From contig NZ_JAUSUW010000012.1 in the NCBI RefSeq assembly GCF_030814435.1, positions 61,517 through 125,516 of the forward strand: a stretch of DNA of 64,000 nucleotides, in the 5' to 3' direction. Position numbers and translations under genes: made by a program. Below are positions 63,857 to 64,000 of this stretch, piece after piece; the stretch's first letter is position 1; every line of letters starts with the position of its first letter. A model generated the notes under the pieces. It did no database searches and had not been told where the DNA came from. It was given only the letters and a program-made list of their open reading frames with translations. Origin of the DNA: Peteryoungia aggregata LMG 23059 (GTDB taxonomy: Bacteria; Pseudomonadota; Alphaproteobacteria; Rhizobiales; Rhizobiaceae).

Positions 63857-63912
63857 ACCCCCCTCTGTCACTTCGTGACATCTCCCCCATATGGGCAGGG
63901 CTATCGCATATG
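63857..63912 (+). repeat. Rhizobial intergenic palindromic repeat, copy D
   Basis: ACCCCCCTCTGTCACTTCG, TGACATCTCCCCC core, and a GGGCAGGGCTATCGCATA tail. It combines the head of copy C with the tail of copy A, so the four copies are mosaics of shared modules. Confidence 0.75.
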
Positions 63913-63979
63913 GATTTTGAGCGGCGCACGAGGCGGGGTCCCTCTTTGTAACTTCCCAAAATCCGCATTGGAGGCTGTA

Positions 63980-64000
63980 ATGCCTTTTGCGGTGGCGGAT
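63980..64000 (+). CDS. Possible start of a gene cut by the window end
   Basis: ATG 63980 is preceded by TTGGAGG with 5-nt spacing and the frame stays open for the last seven codons (MPFAVAD). Too short to identify. Confidence 0.35.

Overview
The window looks like chromosomal DNA of an alphaproteobacterium, most likely a Rhizobiaceae member (Rhizobium/Agrobacterium/Allorhizobium group). The signs are an F0-only ATP synthase operon (atpI-B-E-F'-F) without the F1 genes, a decaprenyl diphosphate synthase, rhizobial short palindromic intergenic repeats, small families typical of the group (DUF2007, DUF2093, DUF4170), a groESL operon with both a CIRCE operator and an RpoH-type promoter, and high G+C throughout. 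It is mostly core genome. I see no phage, IS element, CRISPR array, rRNA or tRNA.

Layout. 1-5.3 kb: the 3' part of a sensor kinase with its response regulator, a secreted protein, glyQ, an S49 peptidase and a tRNA-modification-type methyltransferase. 5.4-12.4 kb: ddsA, a TPR protein, ispE, moaB, a glycosyltransferase-like protein, a radical SAM protein behind a LexA-type box, and rnhB. 12.4-15.6 kb: the F0 operon on the minus strand, closed by a strong terminator. 16-21.8 kb: a SleB-type hydrolase, kup, corA and an Mrp/ApbC ATPase. 21.8-29.9 kb: a structured mrp leader, a LuxR-type regulator, an SMP-30 lactonase, a PRC-barrel protein, and a methylamine-type catabolic cluster (OYE/TMADH-like oxidoreductase, non-pyrrolysine MttB homologue, divergent LysR regulator). 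29.9-33.1 kb: a c-di-GMP enzyme and a PAS-REC protein. 33.4-35.5 kb: mutL and DUF2093. 35.5-41.4 kb: an LPS/lipid A operon (pmbA, cysQ-like, DUF4170, waaA, HAD, lpxK).

41.5-49 kb: a CPA2 antiporter, a patatin, rsmD, an rluB with a very long Arg/Gly/Asp-rich tail, tadA, GNAT and lipoprotein genes. 49-52 kb: ileS, which has a compositionally odd patch in its editing domain. 52.3-53.2 kb: a ParDE-type toxin-antitoxin pair and an orphan BrnA-like antitoxin. 53.3-59 kb: a diguanylate cyclase, split YeeE/YedE genes, ribF, a HAD phosphatase and chrA. 59-61.3 kb: groESL. The end holds an AT-rich region with a perfect 18-bp palindrome, a hypothetical protein, a GST, DoxX and another intergenic repeat.

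The most unusual signal is upstream of mrp on the minus strand. A near-consensus sigma-54 promoter is followed by a short leader ORF with a good ribosome site. This ORF runs through a 12-bp terminator-like stem, whose loop is perfectly complementary over 9 nt to sequence just downstream (A-B-A'-B' order, an H-type pseudoknot topology). It could be an uncharacterised riboregulator or small RNA. All functional names come from reading the translated sequences and family knowledge; no database search was run.
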